A DNA stretch of 16,810 nucleotides, from the NCBI GenBank assembly GCA_003520965.1, contig DOTU01000312.1:2609-19418 (forward strand). The letters are read 5' to 3'. Shown here piece after piece: positions 1 to 7,603 of this stretch (its first letter is position 1; each line of letters starts with the position of its first letter). Below the pieces are notes generated by a model, which worked only from the letters and a program-made list of their open reading frames with translations, was not told the origin of the DNA and ran no database searches. The position numbers and the translations under genes were made by a program. This stretch comes from Candidatus Zixiibacteriota bacterium (lineage in GTDB: Bacteria; Zixibacteria; MSB-5A5; UBA10806).

Positions 1-2
1 TC

Positions 3-488
3 ATGCGCGATAGGACAATTTTTATCCCCTTTGGACTGGCGCTGCTTTTCATTTTATCGGGGGCTTTGGGGATTGACTATTATCTCGAACGGGATTTAGC
101 GCCGGCAACATATAAGGAGTTCATTTATCGTCCGATTCAGGAAATACAGGCGAATCAGGAGACAGTTCTAAAAGCATCCTTTTATGGTCAAGCGGCTGCT
201 AATACTGCCCAAAATGAAAAGCAGGAACGGAGTAGGTCTTTTTTTATTGAGTTAATTAAAAGCGCGGGGCCGACGACAATTCTTTTATTTTTCTGGGCGT
301 TATTTGAAAGAGCCAGGGAGGCTTATATCAAGCATAAGAGAACAACCTCGCCTCAACCCAGGGCATATCATTTAATTGCGCTGATTACAATTGTGGCCAT
401 TATAGTGATGAATATATATGGCTCAGTATTTGAATATCCATCGATAATTCTGGCGACCTGGCTTATTTTGGGGATGTCGGAAGTATGA
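3..488 (+). CDS. Membrane protein, possibly the C-terminal part of an O-antigen ligase/polymerase-like protein
   Basis: The 161 residues hold a hydrophobic segment at about residues 5-24, a polar stretch of about 60 residues, a second hydrophobic segment at about 88-102, a basic loop, and a long hydrophobic C-terminal region (about 122-158). This layout, a soluble loop followed by terminal membrane helices next to LPS glycosyltransferase genes, recalls the C-terminal end of O-antigen ligase/Wzy-type proteins. I see no decisive family motif. Only two bases precede the ATG, so the frame may continue beyond the left edge and this Met may be internal. It may equally be a complete small protein. 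The stop overlaps the next start as ATGA (485-488), so it is probably co-translated with the glycosyltransferase. Membrane location is fairly safe; the family assignment is a guess. Confidence 0.5.
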   Translation: MRDRTIFIPFGLALLFILSGALGIDYYLERDLAPATYKEFIYRPIQEIQANQETVLKASFYGQAAANTAQNEKQERSRSFFIELIKSAGPTTILLFFWALFERAREAYIKHKRTTSPQPRAYHLIALITIVAIIVMNIYGSVFEYPSIILATWLILGMSEV

Positions 489-1246
489 GCAAGCCTTCAA
501 TTTCGGTTGTGATCATGGCCCGCAACGAGGCAAAGAATATTGGAGAAGCTATAGCGTCGGTTTCTTTTGCCTCTCAGATCGTTGTGGCCGATACCGGCAG
601 CCGGGACAACACAATGGAACTTGCCAGGCAGGCAGGAGCGGAAGTTCACAGCATTGATTTCGACGGTTATGGCGCAAGCAAAAACCGCGCGCTGGAATTC
701 GCTAAATGCGACTGGATTTTCTCGCTCGATGCCGACGAAAGAGTTTCGCCTGAACTGGCAGGGAGCATAGCTAGAACTGTGAATAGCCCCAAATATGACG
801 GCTATACGATTTCTCGTCTGACCTATTTTCTGGGCAAACCGATCAGGCACTCCGGGTGGTATCCCGAATATGTTCTCAGGCTCATTAAAAAAGGCACAGG
901 GAAATTCTCTGAGCGGCTGGTTCACGAAAATATTCGGCTCGATTGCCCAACCGGAAAATTAGATGGATTGCTTTATCACTATAGTTACCGAGACCTCGAT
1001 TCCTATCTTGAGAAAATGAATGTCTATTCTACCTTGAACTCCCAAGAATTGTATCGTTCCGGAAAGTCTATCCACTTCTTTGATATGCTAATCCATCCGC
1101 CGGCGACATTCATAAAGATGTATATCCTGAACGCCGGTTTCCTCGATGGTTATCACGGTTTTTTGTTAGCGGGTTTATCGTCGTTTAATGTATTCACAAA
1201 ATACGCAAAGTTACGTCAGCTGCACCATGAAGGACCGGTCAAGTGA
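485..1246 (+). CDS. Family 2 glycosyltransferase, WaaE/KdtX-like (LPS core)
   Basis: This 253-residue protein begins with a GT-A fold nucleotide-binding strand (ISVVIMARNEAKNIGEAI, residues 6-23). It then has the VVADTGSRDNT region (33-43) and the metal-binding DAD motif at 82-84, preceded by the SL strand. Length and motif spacing match the WaaE/KdtX branch of GT2, whose members add a sugar, often glucose, to the heptose region of the LPS inner core on the cytoplasmic face of the inner membrane. The C-terminal half is rich in aromatic and basic residues, as expected for membrane association. The ATG overlaps the previous stop by four bases and its own stop overlaps the next start (GTGA). A GT9 gene follows directly, which supports a role in LPS core or other envelope glycan assembly. 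The family is clear; donor and acceptor are not known. Confidence 0.88.
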   Translation: MSKPSISVVIMARNEAKNIGEAIASVSFASQIVVADTGSRDNTMELARQAGAEVHSIDFDGYGASKNRALEFAKCDWIFSLDADERVSPELAGSIARTVNSPKYDGYTISRLTYFLGKPIRHSGWYPEYVLRLIKKGTGKFSERLVHENIRLDCPTGKLDGLLYHYSYRDLDSYLEKMNVYSTLNSQELYRSGKSIHFFDMLIHPPATFIKMYILNAGFLDGYHGFLLAGLSSFNVFTKYAKLRQLHHEGPVK

Positions 1247-2232
1247 GACCGAAAAATATCATAATAATTCGTCCCGATCATTTGGGTGACCTGATTCTCT
1301 CGCTTCCAGTGGCAAAGGCAATAAAAGAGAAGTTTCCAGATTCTCACATTACCTATTTTGCAGCGCCGGGTCCGGCCGCAATTGCACCAATGGTCAGCTA
1401 TATTGATGAGTGGCTACTGGATGGCAACTCCGGTCAACGCCTCAGAATTGACGAGTTGGTTCGATTGTTACGGCAGGGGGAATTCGATACGCTTATCGAA
1501 CTGAAATCATCATGGCGAACAGCTGCGGCCGGTTTTTTCGCCGGAATTTCAAATCGTATCGGAACCGGTCGCAGATTATATTCATTCTTCTATAATAGGC
1601 GGGTTAATCTTCGGCGAAGAGGGACCGGCCAGCATCAAACCGATCTCGACTTGGTGATGCTTAAACCGCTGGGAATCGACGTTTCCGGCTTGCTACCCTC
1701 GGTAACACTTCCGGAAAATCTCAAATATGCGGCCGGAAGGCTTGTTGCGGGGAGTATAAAGGGATATATTGTAATTCACCCGGGGTCTATGGGGTCGGCT
1801 CCCAATTGGCCGGTGGATTATTACAGGGAATTGGCAAAGCTGATTTTGAGAGAAACAGATTTTAAGGTCGTTATTACAGGTCTGGAAACGGACCTTGGTG
1901 ATTTTAAAGGATGCCTGAACCTTTGCAATAAAACAAATCTTGGTGAATTGGCCGGAATTCTGCGTGGGGCAAAGCTATTAATCTCTGGCGGCACGGGTCC
2001 GCTGCATTTAGCGGATGCTCTGGGGACGAGAAGCCTGGCTTTTTTCCCGCGTCATGCCAATATAGATGAAAGAAGATGGGGACCAAGAAGGCATCCTGAG
2101 GGTATAATGCTACCGTCGGGTGATAATTGCCGCTCATCGAGTTTAAAGCGATGTACTTGTTTGAAACAGATATCACCCGAGGCGGCGTTTGAGCGGATGA
2201 AAGAAGTTTTAAATCTGGAGCTTGTAAACTAA
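1243..2232 (+). CDS. Family 9 glycosyltransferase (ADP-heptose:LPS heptosyltransferase type)
   Basis: This 329-residue protein starts at a GTG overlapping the preceding stop (GTGA, 1243-1246). The N-terminus IIIIRPDHLGDLILSLPV is the classic GT9 opening (RxDxxGDxxLxxP). The C-terminal domain carries the donor-site pattern around VIHPGSMGSAPNWP and the glycine-rich SGGTGPLHLADALGT segment that ends in the conserved H-x-A. Family members transfer heptose from ADP-heptose to Kdo or heptose of the LPS inner core in the cytoplasm. Several cysteines near the C-terminus (NC, then CTC) resemble the Cys-rich tail seen in many GT9 proteins. The gene ends in TAA that shares its last base with the next ATG (TAATG). 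The GT9 fold is certain. Whether it is WaaC-, WaaF- or WaaQ-like, or uses another sugar, cannot be read here. Confidence 0.88.
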   Translation: MRPKNIIIIRPDHLGDLILSLPVAKAIKEKFPDSHITYFAAPGPAAIAPMVSYIDEWLLDGNSGQRLRIDELVRLLRQGEFDTLIELKSSWRTAAAGFFAGISNRIGTGRRLYSFFYNRRVNLRRRGTGQHQTDLDLVMLKPLGIDVSGLLPSVTLPENLKYAAGRLVAGSIKGYIVIHPGSMGSAPNWPVDYYRELAKLILRETDFKVVITGLETDLGDFKGCLNLCNKTNLGELAGILRGAKLLISGGTGPLHLADALGTRSLAFFPRHANIDERRWGPRRHPEGIMLPSGDNCRSSSLKRCTCLKQISPEAAFERMKEVLNLELVN

Positions 2233-4376
2233 TGAATTTAGCCGAATTCATAATCGCGGTTGAATCGTACAACGCCAATATCGATATAGCGCTGGTGCGA
2301 AAGGCGTACGAATTCTCGGATCGGGTTCATGCGGGGCAGTTTCGGGAATCGGGCGATCCATTCGTAGAGCATTGCCTGAATGTCGCGTTCATTTTAGCCG
2401 AGCAACATATGGATTCGGCCACGATTGCCGCTGGGCTACTTCACGACGCAATCGAGGATGCCGGAGCCACCGTCGAGGAGATCAAAGGCGAATTCGGCGA
2501 AGAGATTGCTCAGCTTGTAGACGGCCTGACAAAAATGTCAGAGCTCAAATTTAAGAGCCTGGCCGAGCAGCAGGTTGAGTATTTTCGAAAGATGCTGCTT
2601 TCGATGGCCAAAGATATCAGGGTTATTGTCATTAAGCTTGCTGACAGGCTGCACAATATGCGGACCCTGGAGCATCTCCCCGAGGAGAAACGTAAGCGAA
2701 TCGCGTTGGAAACTCGTGAGATTTATGCCCCGCTGGCTCACAGGTTTGGGATGGCGCGGGTGCGGTTTGAGCTTGAGGACCTGGCATTTAAGTATCTAAA
2801 TTCCAAAGAGTATGCTGAAATAGAGCGGAAGATCACCGAGAGTCGCGATGAGCGCGAAGCCTATATTAAGGACCTGACAATTCCCCTTAAGGCTGCTCTG
2901 GAAAGCGCCAATATTAAGGCCGAAATCACCGGGCGAGCCAAACATTCTTATTCGATCTATCGCAAAATAGTTCACCGTGGAGTACCGTTTGAGCAGATCT
3001 ATGATTTTCTGGCAATGAGAGTGGTGGTTGACACGATTACCGAATGCTATCATGCGCTGGGGATAATCCACACTATGTGGGCGCCGGTGCCGGACAGATT
3101 CCATGATTATATAGCCAATCCGAAATCAAATATGTATCGCTCGATGCATACGACCGTAATCGGGCCGCGTGGCAAGATGATCGAAATCCAAATCCGGACC
3201 CATGCCATGCATTATACAGCCGAATACGGTATCGCGGCGCACTGGTTATATAAAGAAGGAAAAAAAACCCAGGGAGAACTTGATCGGCAGATGGCCTGGC
3301 TGCGCGAGATTCTCGAATGGCAACGTGAGATGACCAACCCTGAGGAGTTCATGGAATATCTCAAGGTTGATCTTTTTCAGGAAGATATTTTCGTTTATAC
3401 GCCTGCCGGTGAGCTCAAACAGCTTCCGCGCGGCTCTACGCCGCTTGATTTTGCATTCGTGGTGCATTCGGATGTCGGTTTCCATTGTGTAGGAGCCAAG
3501 GTTAACGGCAAGTTCGTGCCATTGACCACCAGACTTGAGAGCGGCGATGAGATCGAGATTAAAACATCACCACATCAAGCGCCAAGTCAGGATTGGCTTA
3601 AGATAGTCAGGACTACTCGGGCAAAAACCAAGATCAAGCATTGGCTCAAGCAAAAAGGGTTCGAGCAATCGATTCTTCTGGGCAAGGAGATGTTTGAACG
3701 CGAACTTAAAAAGCATCGTTTGGCGCTGTTAACCGAAACTGAGATGAGTGACCTGGCGGCAATGAACGGCTTTACCAACACAGAACAAATGCTTTCGGCA
3801 ATCGGATCAGGATCGACATCGCTGCAAACTCTGATTAACAAAATCGCGCCGCCGGAGCCTGAAAAAGGCGAGCCATCGCTGGTAAAAAGATTTATCGATC
3901 AAGCCCGGGGTACAAGCAGAGGTGTCAGGGTGGCGGGAGTTGGAAATCTGATGTACCGTTTCGCATCCTGCTGCCAACCGGTTCCCGGCGAGAGGATAAT
4001 CGGATTTGTGACCCGCGGCCGCGGCCTTTCGATTCACCGCGCCGATTGCCAGAATGCTGTGGCGATTCTCGAAGAGCCGGAGCGACGAGTCGATGTCGAA
4101 TGGGATGTCGAGAAAGGTCAATCATTTCTGGTGCGTCTCTATGCTTTGGTTAACGACAGGAAGAATATCCTGAAAGATATTACTGAGGCAATATCAGACG
4201 TGGATATCAATGTCAGGGGAGGGGAGATCGCCGTTGGGCAGTCTCCGGCAATCGGACATTTTGTGGTGGAAATACAAAACTACAGTCAGCTTTCGAAGGC
4301 GTTAGACAAAATTAGACATGTCAATGGTGTACTTTCGGTAGATAGAGAAGGCATATCCGATTTTAACAAGGGTTAG
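2232..4376 (+). CDS. rel: Bifunctional (p)ppGpp synthetase/hydrolase, RelA/SpoT family
   Basis: The 714-residue length matches long RSH enzymes. The order is: an HD hydrolase domain with H33, H47, the H71-D72 pair and LADRLHNMRTL (D138); a synthetase domain with GRAKHSYSIYRK (234-245), IYDFLAMRV (256-264), the PKSNMYRSMHTTV region and EIQIRT (E318); a TGS domain (about 385-446); a helical stretch; a zinc-finger/conserved-Cys domain with CC at 580-581 and IHRADC (601-606); and a C-terminal ACT domain (about 630-705). Both hydrolase and synthetase key residues are present, so it is probably bifunctional, making ppGpp from GTP/GDP and ATP under starvation and degrading it otherwise. A GGAG at 2217-2220 lies 11 bases before the ATG. 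It sits between LPS genes and pgeF, so it probably shares a transcript with envelope genes. No second RSH gene is in the window. Confidence 0.96.
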   Translation: MNLAEFIIAVESYNANIDIALVRKAYEFSDRVHAGQFRESGDPFVEHCLNVAFILAEQHMDSATIAAGLLHDAIEDAGATVEEIKGEFGEEIAQLVDGLTKMSELKFKSLAEQQVEYFRKMLLSMAKDIRVIVIKLADRLHNMRTLEHLPEEKRKRIALETREIYAPLAHRFGMARVRFELEDLAFKYLNSKEYAEIERKITESRDEREAYIKDLTIPLKAALESANIKAEITGRAKHSYSIYRKIVHRGVPFEQIYDFLAMRVVVDTITECYHALGIIHTMWAPVPDRFHDYIANPKSNMYRSMHTTVIGPRGKMIEIQIRTHAMHYTAEYGIAAHWLYKEGKKTQGELDRQMAWLREILEWQREMTNPEEFMEYLKVDLFQEDIFVYTPAGELKQLPRGSTPLDFAFVVHSDVGFHCVGAKVNGKFVPLTTRLESGDEIEIKTSPHQAPSQDWLKIVRTTRAKTKIKHWLKQKGFEQSILLGKEMFERELKKHRLALLTETEMSDLAAMNGFTNTEQMLSAIGSGSTSLQTLINKIAPPEPEKGEPSLVKRFIDQARGTSRGVRVAGVGNLMYRFASCCQPVPGERIIGFVTRGRGLSIHRADCQNAVAILEEPERRVDVEWDVEKGQSFLVRLYALVNDRKNILKDITEAISDVDINVRGGEIAVGQSPAIGHFVVEIQNYSQLSKALDKIRHVNGVLSVDREGISDFNKG

Positions 4377-5075
4377 ATGATGAATAATCAGCGGCCAAAT
4401 CCTTATATTATGTTTGATTCGTTAAGGCCCCTTGGTTTTACCGCCGGGATAACAATAAAGGGCACATGGAAAGACCAGGACGATATCTACCATTTTATCG
4501 GACGCGATCTCATTCCAGGGGATATGCGTCTCATAATCCCCAAACAAATTCATGGAGTTGATCTGATCGCTATCGATGACAAAATCGATGATTATCAATT
4601 CGAAGCCGACGGAGTAATCACCTGCCGACGAGATATTTGCCTCAGTGTCACTACGGCCGATTGTCTGCCGGTGGTACTGGCTGATTCCAAAACAGGATAT
4701 TTCGCCGCAGTACATATCGGTTGGCGCAGTTTTGTCGGCGGGATAGTGGAGAATATTTTCCAGCAGGCAGATCAGTTAAATATGGATTTAGGGTCAACTC
4801 AGGTTTATATCGGGCCTGGGATCGATGATTGTTGCTTCGAGGTTGGGCCGGATGTGGCCATGCTATTTGATGAGCAGTATGTCAGAAATCGCAATGACAA
4901 GCAATATGTCGCATTAAGAAAGGCCGTTGGAAACAAATTTAAAGAACTGGGAATTGGGAATATAAAGGGTCTCGATGAATGCACTTATTGCAGGAGTGAA
5001 AGATATTACTCGTATCGCCGTGACAAAGAAACGCCTCTTCAGATGGTGACATTTATATTTAAAGCTGATGAATAA
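4377..5075 (+). CDS. pgeF: Peptidoglycan editing factor PgeF / YfiH-family (laccase-domain) protein
   Basis: This 232-residue protein is of the YfiH/DUF152 family. The three active-site residues are visible: H59 in PKQIHGVD, C96 in TTADCLPVVLAD and H113 in HIGWRS. The spacings (37 and 17) are close to those I recall for E. coli YfiH. The IGPGIDDCCFEVG segment and the C-terminal CTYC...YYSYRRD motif are also family hallmarks. In E. coli the protein prevents L-serine replacing L-alanine in muropeptide precursors; related proteins act as multicopper or purine nucleoside enzymes, so the exact reaction here is uncertain. The usual GWRG is GWRS. The ATG follows the rel stop directly, with a second in-frame ATG at 4380. 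AAGGG at 4368-4372 suits the second ATG slightly better. A terminator follows at 5105-5128, so this is probably the last gene of its unit. Confidence 0.9.
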   Translation: MMNNQRPNPYIMFDSLRPLGFTAGITIKGTWKDQDDIYHFIGRDLIPGDMRLIIPKQIHGVDLIAIDDKIDDYQFEADGVITCRRDICLSVTTADCLPVVLADSKTGYFAAVHIGWRSFVGGIVENIFQQADQLNMDLGSTQVYIGPGIDDCCFEVGPDVAMLFDEQYVRNRNDKQYVALRKAVGNKFKELGIGNIKGLDECTYCRSERYYSYRRDKETPLQMVTFIFKADE

Positions 5076-5077
5076 AT

Positions 5078-5096
5078 AACGGGGCGTTAGCCCGTT
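5078..5096 (+). other. Short stem-loop just after pgeF
   Basis: AACGGG (5078-5083) pairs with CCCGTT (5091-5096) around a 7-base loop. It begins three bases after the pgeF stop and is followed by the intrinsic terminator at 5105. It has no T-run of its own, so it probably acts as a 3' end stabiliser or assists the terminator. Confidence 0.4.
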
Positions 5097-5104
5097 GGTG
5101 TTTT

Positions 5105-5128
5105 AACCGACCAAGTTGGTTGGTTTTT
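5105..5128 (+). terminator. Intrinsic (rho-independent) terminator of the LPS-rel-pgeF unit
   Basis: The arm AACCGACCA (5105-5113) pairs with TGGTTGGTT (5117-5125), giving nine pairs including one G-U and a three-base loop. The stem runs into a T-run that ends at 5128. It lies 30 bases after the pgeF stop and before the TTG-start gene at 5173. The run of T before the stem (5101-5104) is short, so action on the other strand is less likely. Confidence 0.75.
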
Positions 5129-5140
5129 AATTCTAAAGGA

Positions 5141-5146
5141 TATAAC
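5141..5146 (+). promoter_or_regulatory. Candidate -10 element for the outer-membrane protein gene
   Basis: TATAAC matches five of six positions of the TATAAT consensus and lies between the terminator and the ribosome binding site at 5161-5168. No good -35 hexamer is seen 16-18 bases upstream, where the terminator stem lies. It is offered because transcription must restart after the terminator. Confidence 0.3.
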
Positions 5147-5160
5147 AAATATTGAAATAC

Positions 5161-5168
5161 GGAGGAGG
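5161..5168 (+). promoter_or_regulatory. Strong Shine-Dalgarno deciding a TTG start
   Basis: GGAGGAGG ends four bases before the TTG at 5173-5175. An earlier in-frame TTG at 5152 would put this site inside the coding region and leave no ribosome binding site of its own. From 5173 the protein also begins with a proper signal peptide, so 5173 is preferred. Confidence 0.8.
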
Positions 5169-5172
5169 AAAT

Positions 5173-5790
5173 TTGAAACGTTTGTATCTGACCTTGGGCA
5201 TGGGGTTATTATCGGTTTCGCAGGTGTTTGCCCAATATTCGGGGCAACTGTCAACCGCCAGCACAACCCCGGAAGGGACATCGAAGACCGGGGTTTACGC
5301 TGGGATTTATGATCACGCAATTGGACTGTTGGGGCAGTATCGTTACGGCGTGGGGGCATATACTGATATCGGCTTCAAGCTTGGAGTGCTGGACCTCGAC
5401 AGGGGATTGAACGATAATGCCGGACTCGATTTCGCATTTGATTTCAAGTATAAAGTCATGGAGAAAAGCCTGCGCGATCCATTTGATCTTTCGCTGGGCG
5501 GGTTGGGCGAAGTTCTGGTAGTTAACGATTTTAATATCTTTTCCGTGGGAGCCAATGCTATCGGATCGTATCCGGTTAAATTGCACAATGGCCGTATTCT
5601 CGAACCGTATGGCCGCCTGAACCTTCGTTTTCAACGAGTTGGTGTAAGTGGAGGGCATTCCAACACCGATCTTGAAATCGGGCTAAATATGGGAGCCTCG
5701 TTTGAGTTGAATCGAACTACCAAAGCAATTGCCGAGCTCCAATTTGATGATCCGTTTGCATTTTTCCTGGGAGTCGATTTTGAATTATAA
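5173..5790 (+). CDS. Secreted putative outer-membrane beta-barrel protein, function unknown
   Basis: From the TTG at 5173 the protein has 205 residues and starts MKRLYLTLGMGLLSVSQVFA. This is a standard Sec signal peptide with a likely cut after VFA, before QYSG. The mature part is built of alternating polar and hydrophobic segments rich in Gly and aromatic residues (GVYAGIYDHAIGLLGQYRYG, YTDIGFKLGVLDLD, FSVGANAIGSYPVKL, GRLNLRFQRVGVSGG, LEIGLNMGASFEL). It ends in paired strands with FFLGVDFEL, as expected for a small beta-barrel in the outer membrane. No named family is recognised. It sits after a terminator and 20 bases before uppP, so it may lead that small unit. Export is well supported; the barrel is inferred from strand pattern only. 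Confidence 0.72.
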   Translation: MKRLYLTLGMGLLSVSQVFAQYSGQLSTASTTPEGTSKTGVYAGIYDHAIGLLGQYRYGVGAYTDIGFKLGVLDLDRGLNDNAGLDFAFDFKYKVMEKSLRDPFDLSLGGLGEVLVVNDFNIFSVGANAIGSYPVKLHNGRILEPYGRLNLRFQRVGVSGGHSNTDLEIGLNMGASFELNRTTKAIAELQFDDPFAFFLGVDFEL

Positions 5791-5810
5791 ATTAGCGGAG
5801 AATAGATAAT

Positions 5811-6608
5811 ATGAACCTGTGGCAAAGCATCATATTGGGATTGGTGCAGGGGCTTACAGAATTTTTACCGGTATCGTCATCGGGCCATCTGGTATTCGGC
5901 GAGCGATTGCTGAATATAAAAAAAGGTGATATCGTTTTTGAGGTAATGGTCCATATCGGGACACTCGTTGCTGTCCTATTCTTTTTTAGAAAGAGGATTT
6001 GGGCAATGCTCCTCTCAATCCTTGCATTATGGAAAAACGACAAAACGCCCGAGCAACAGGAAAACCTGAAGCTTGTCTGGTATCTTATTTGGGGTACAAT
6101 ACCGGCGGTAATATTTGGACTGCTGTTCAAAAAGATGCTTGAGGAATCATTTAGCTCAATCAGGTGGACATCGGTTGAATTCATGGTAACCGGAGTAATT
6201 CTACTGGCCACTATTTGGGCCAGAGACAGGGGCCGTCGCCTGAACAACTGGAATACCTTATTTATGGGTATCGCTCAGGCGATTGCCATCATACCAGCGA
6301 TTTCGCGTTCCGGTAGCACAATTGCGGCCGGGATGTTTTCGGGAATATCAAAAGAGACTGTCGCGGAGTTTTCGTTTCTGCTATCCATACCCGCAATCGG
6401 AGGAGCGGCTGTACTTGAGTTACCGGAGTTTTTTAAGGTTGCTTCATCGTCGTCCGTAATTTATACCTATCTTTTGGGTATGCTGGTTGCAGGTATTGTG
6501 GGATATTTATCGATTGCGTTTCTGCTTTCGGTAATCAAAAAGGGCAAGTTTTTTTACTTTGGACTTTATTGTCTCGCTCTGGGAATATTAGGCTTAATCC
6601 TTTTGTGA
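5811..6608 (+). CDS. uppP: Undecaprenyl-diphosphatase UppP (BacA)
   Basis: This 265-residue, strongly hydrophobic protein opens with GLVQGLTEFLPVSSSGHLV (residues 10-28), the first BacA/UppP signature containing catalytic Glu (E17) and His (H26). The second signature, IPAISRSGSTIAAG, follows mid-protein and supplies the conserved Arg and Ser residues. Length matches the family. The enzyme removes the terminal phosphate of undecaprenyl pyrophosphate at the inner membrane, recycling the lipid carrier used for peptidoglycan and O-antigen, and its overproduction gives bacitracin resistance in E. coli. GCGGAG at 5795-5800 serves as ribosome binding site. The stop overlaps the GTG of a GT9 gene, joining carrier recycling with envelope sugar transfer in one unit. 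All key motifs are intact. Confidence 0.96.
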   Translation: MNLWQSIILGLVQGLTEFLPVSSSGHLVFGERLLNIKKGDIVFEVMVHIGTLVAVLFFFRKRIWAMLLSILALWKNDKTPEQQENLKLVWYLIWGTIPAVIFGLLFKKMLEESFSSIRWTSVEFMVTGVILLATIWARDRGRRLNNWNTLFMGIAQAIAIIPAISRSGSTIAAGMFSGISKETVAEFSFLLSIPAIGGAAVLELPEFFKVASSSSVIYTYLLGMLVAGIVGYLSIAFLLSVIKKGKFFYFGLYCLALGILGLILL

Positions 6609-7603
6609 AAACGCCTACAAAAATATTGATCTTCCGTCAAAGCTCCCTTGGAGATGTCATCCTGACTCTGCCTGTTTTAAATCGTCTCAAAGAGAAGTTT
6701 CCCGATTGCCAGATCGATTTTGTAACTAAGACGGCTTACGCCCCTATTGTACAGTATCATCCCGCAATAACATCTATACACACATTCGATAATGAGCATC
6801 CATTTAATAAGGTTATATCAAACCTGGCGCCGCGGAAATATGATCTTTTAATTGACTTGCAGGCTAACCTTCGTTCATGCACTCTTGGAGCCAGGCTATT
6901 CCCGATTCGCAAATTACGCTATAAGAAACGTCGGCTGGCGCGCGAGATGGTGGTGCGAAGATCGCATCTGAAACTCGCGGTCGATCATACGATTGTGGCA
7001 TACCTTTCGGCTCTGCAGCCCCTGGGCATAGACGCGAAACTCTCGCCGCCGGTTATGAGCCTATCACCGGAGGCTCGTAGTTTAGCTTATGAATTCTTAT
7101 CCCAAATACCGGATAACAACAAACGGATCGCAATTTGCCCGGGCGCCAGGCATTACGAGAAGCGTTGGCCGGCGTCGCAATTTCGGGCTGTCGCCGAATT
7201 ACTACTCAAGAATCCGGAATCAGTTATCATAGTTTTCAGCGCCCTGGGTGATGAATTTGAACCGAATTTGGGCATTAAACATCCCAGGCTTTCGGCGGCC
7301 AACAAACTTGGTTTATTGGAGGCTGGGGCTTTGCTATCTAAATGCAGGGTGGCTCTAACCAATGATTCAGGTCTGATGCATCTGGCTAACGCTGTTGGTA
7401 CACCGGCCCTGGCAATATTTGGGCCAACGAATCCGCGTCTCGGATTTGCACCGTCGCTTCCCGGGTCCAAAGTTATCTGCGATGATGTCATTTGTTCTCC
7501 ATGCAGTGTTCATGGGAAACGGCCGTGTTACCAGCCTCAGAAATACTGTTTCGATAAGATTACACCGGAACGGGTGATTTCTGAACTTGACAAAATGCTA
7601 TAG
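6605..7603 (+). CDS. Second family 9 glycosyltransferase (heptosyltransferase type)
   Basis: I chose the GTG at 6605, which overlaps the uppP stop as GTGA and gives 332 residues starting VKTPTKILIFRQSSLGDVIL. A TTG at 6569 would extend it into uppP and is less likely. The GT9 opening RxSSLGDVILTLPVL is present, with an acceptor-side domain and a C-terminal ADP-heptose-type domain: ICPGARHYEKRWP, then LTNDSGLMHLANAVGTPALAIFGPT. The tail has the Cys-rich CSPC...CY...YCF pattern before ITPERVISEL, common in WaaF/WaaC relatives. It probably adds heptose or a similar sugar in the LPS inner core. It is not an obvious recent duplicate of the GT9 at 1243. Its own ribosome binding site is weak, consistent with coupling to uppP. 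Confidence 0.88.
   Translation: MKTPTKILIFRQSSLGDVILTLPVLNRLKEKFPDCQIDFVTKTAYAPIVQYHPAITSIHTFDNEHPFNKVISNLAPRKYDLLIDLQANLRSCTLGARLFPIRKLRYKKRRLAREMVVRRSHLKLAVDHTIVAYLSALQPLGIDAKLSPPVMSLSPEARSLAYEFLSQIPDNNKRIAICPGARHYEKRWPASQFRAVAELLLKNPESVIIVFSALGDEFEPNLGIKHPRLSAANKLGLLEAGALLSKCRVALTNDSGLMHLANAVGTPALAIFGPTNPRLGFAPSLPGSKVICDDVICSPCSVHGKRPCYQPQKYCFDKITPERVISELDKML

Noticed and set aside
497..925. Antisense open frame of 142 codons across the GT2 gene
   Set aside because: The plus-strand frame has clear GT2 motifs; the antisense product has no recognisable domain or ribosome binding site.
5251..5658. Antisense open frame of 135 codons across the putative beta-barrel gene
   Set aside because: The plus strand has a strong ribosome binding site and a signal peptide, while the antisense product looks random.
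5792..6247. Antisense open frame of 151 codons over uppP
   Set aside because: It is a shadow of the highly conserved uppP coding sequence, with no family features.
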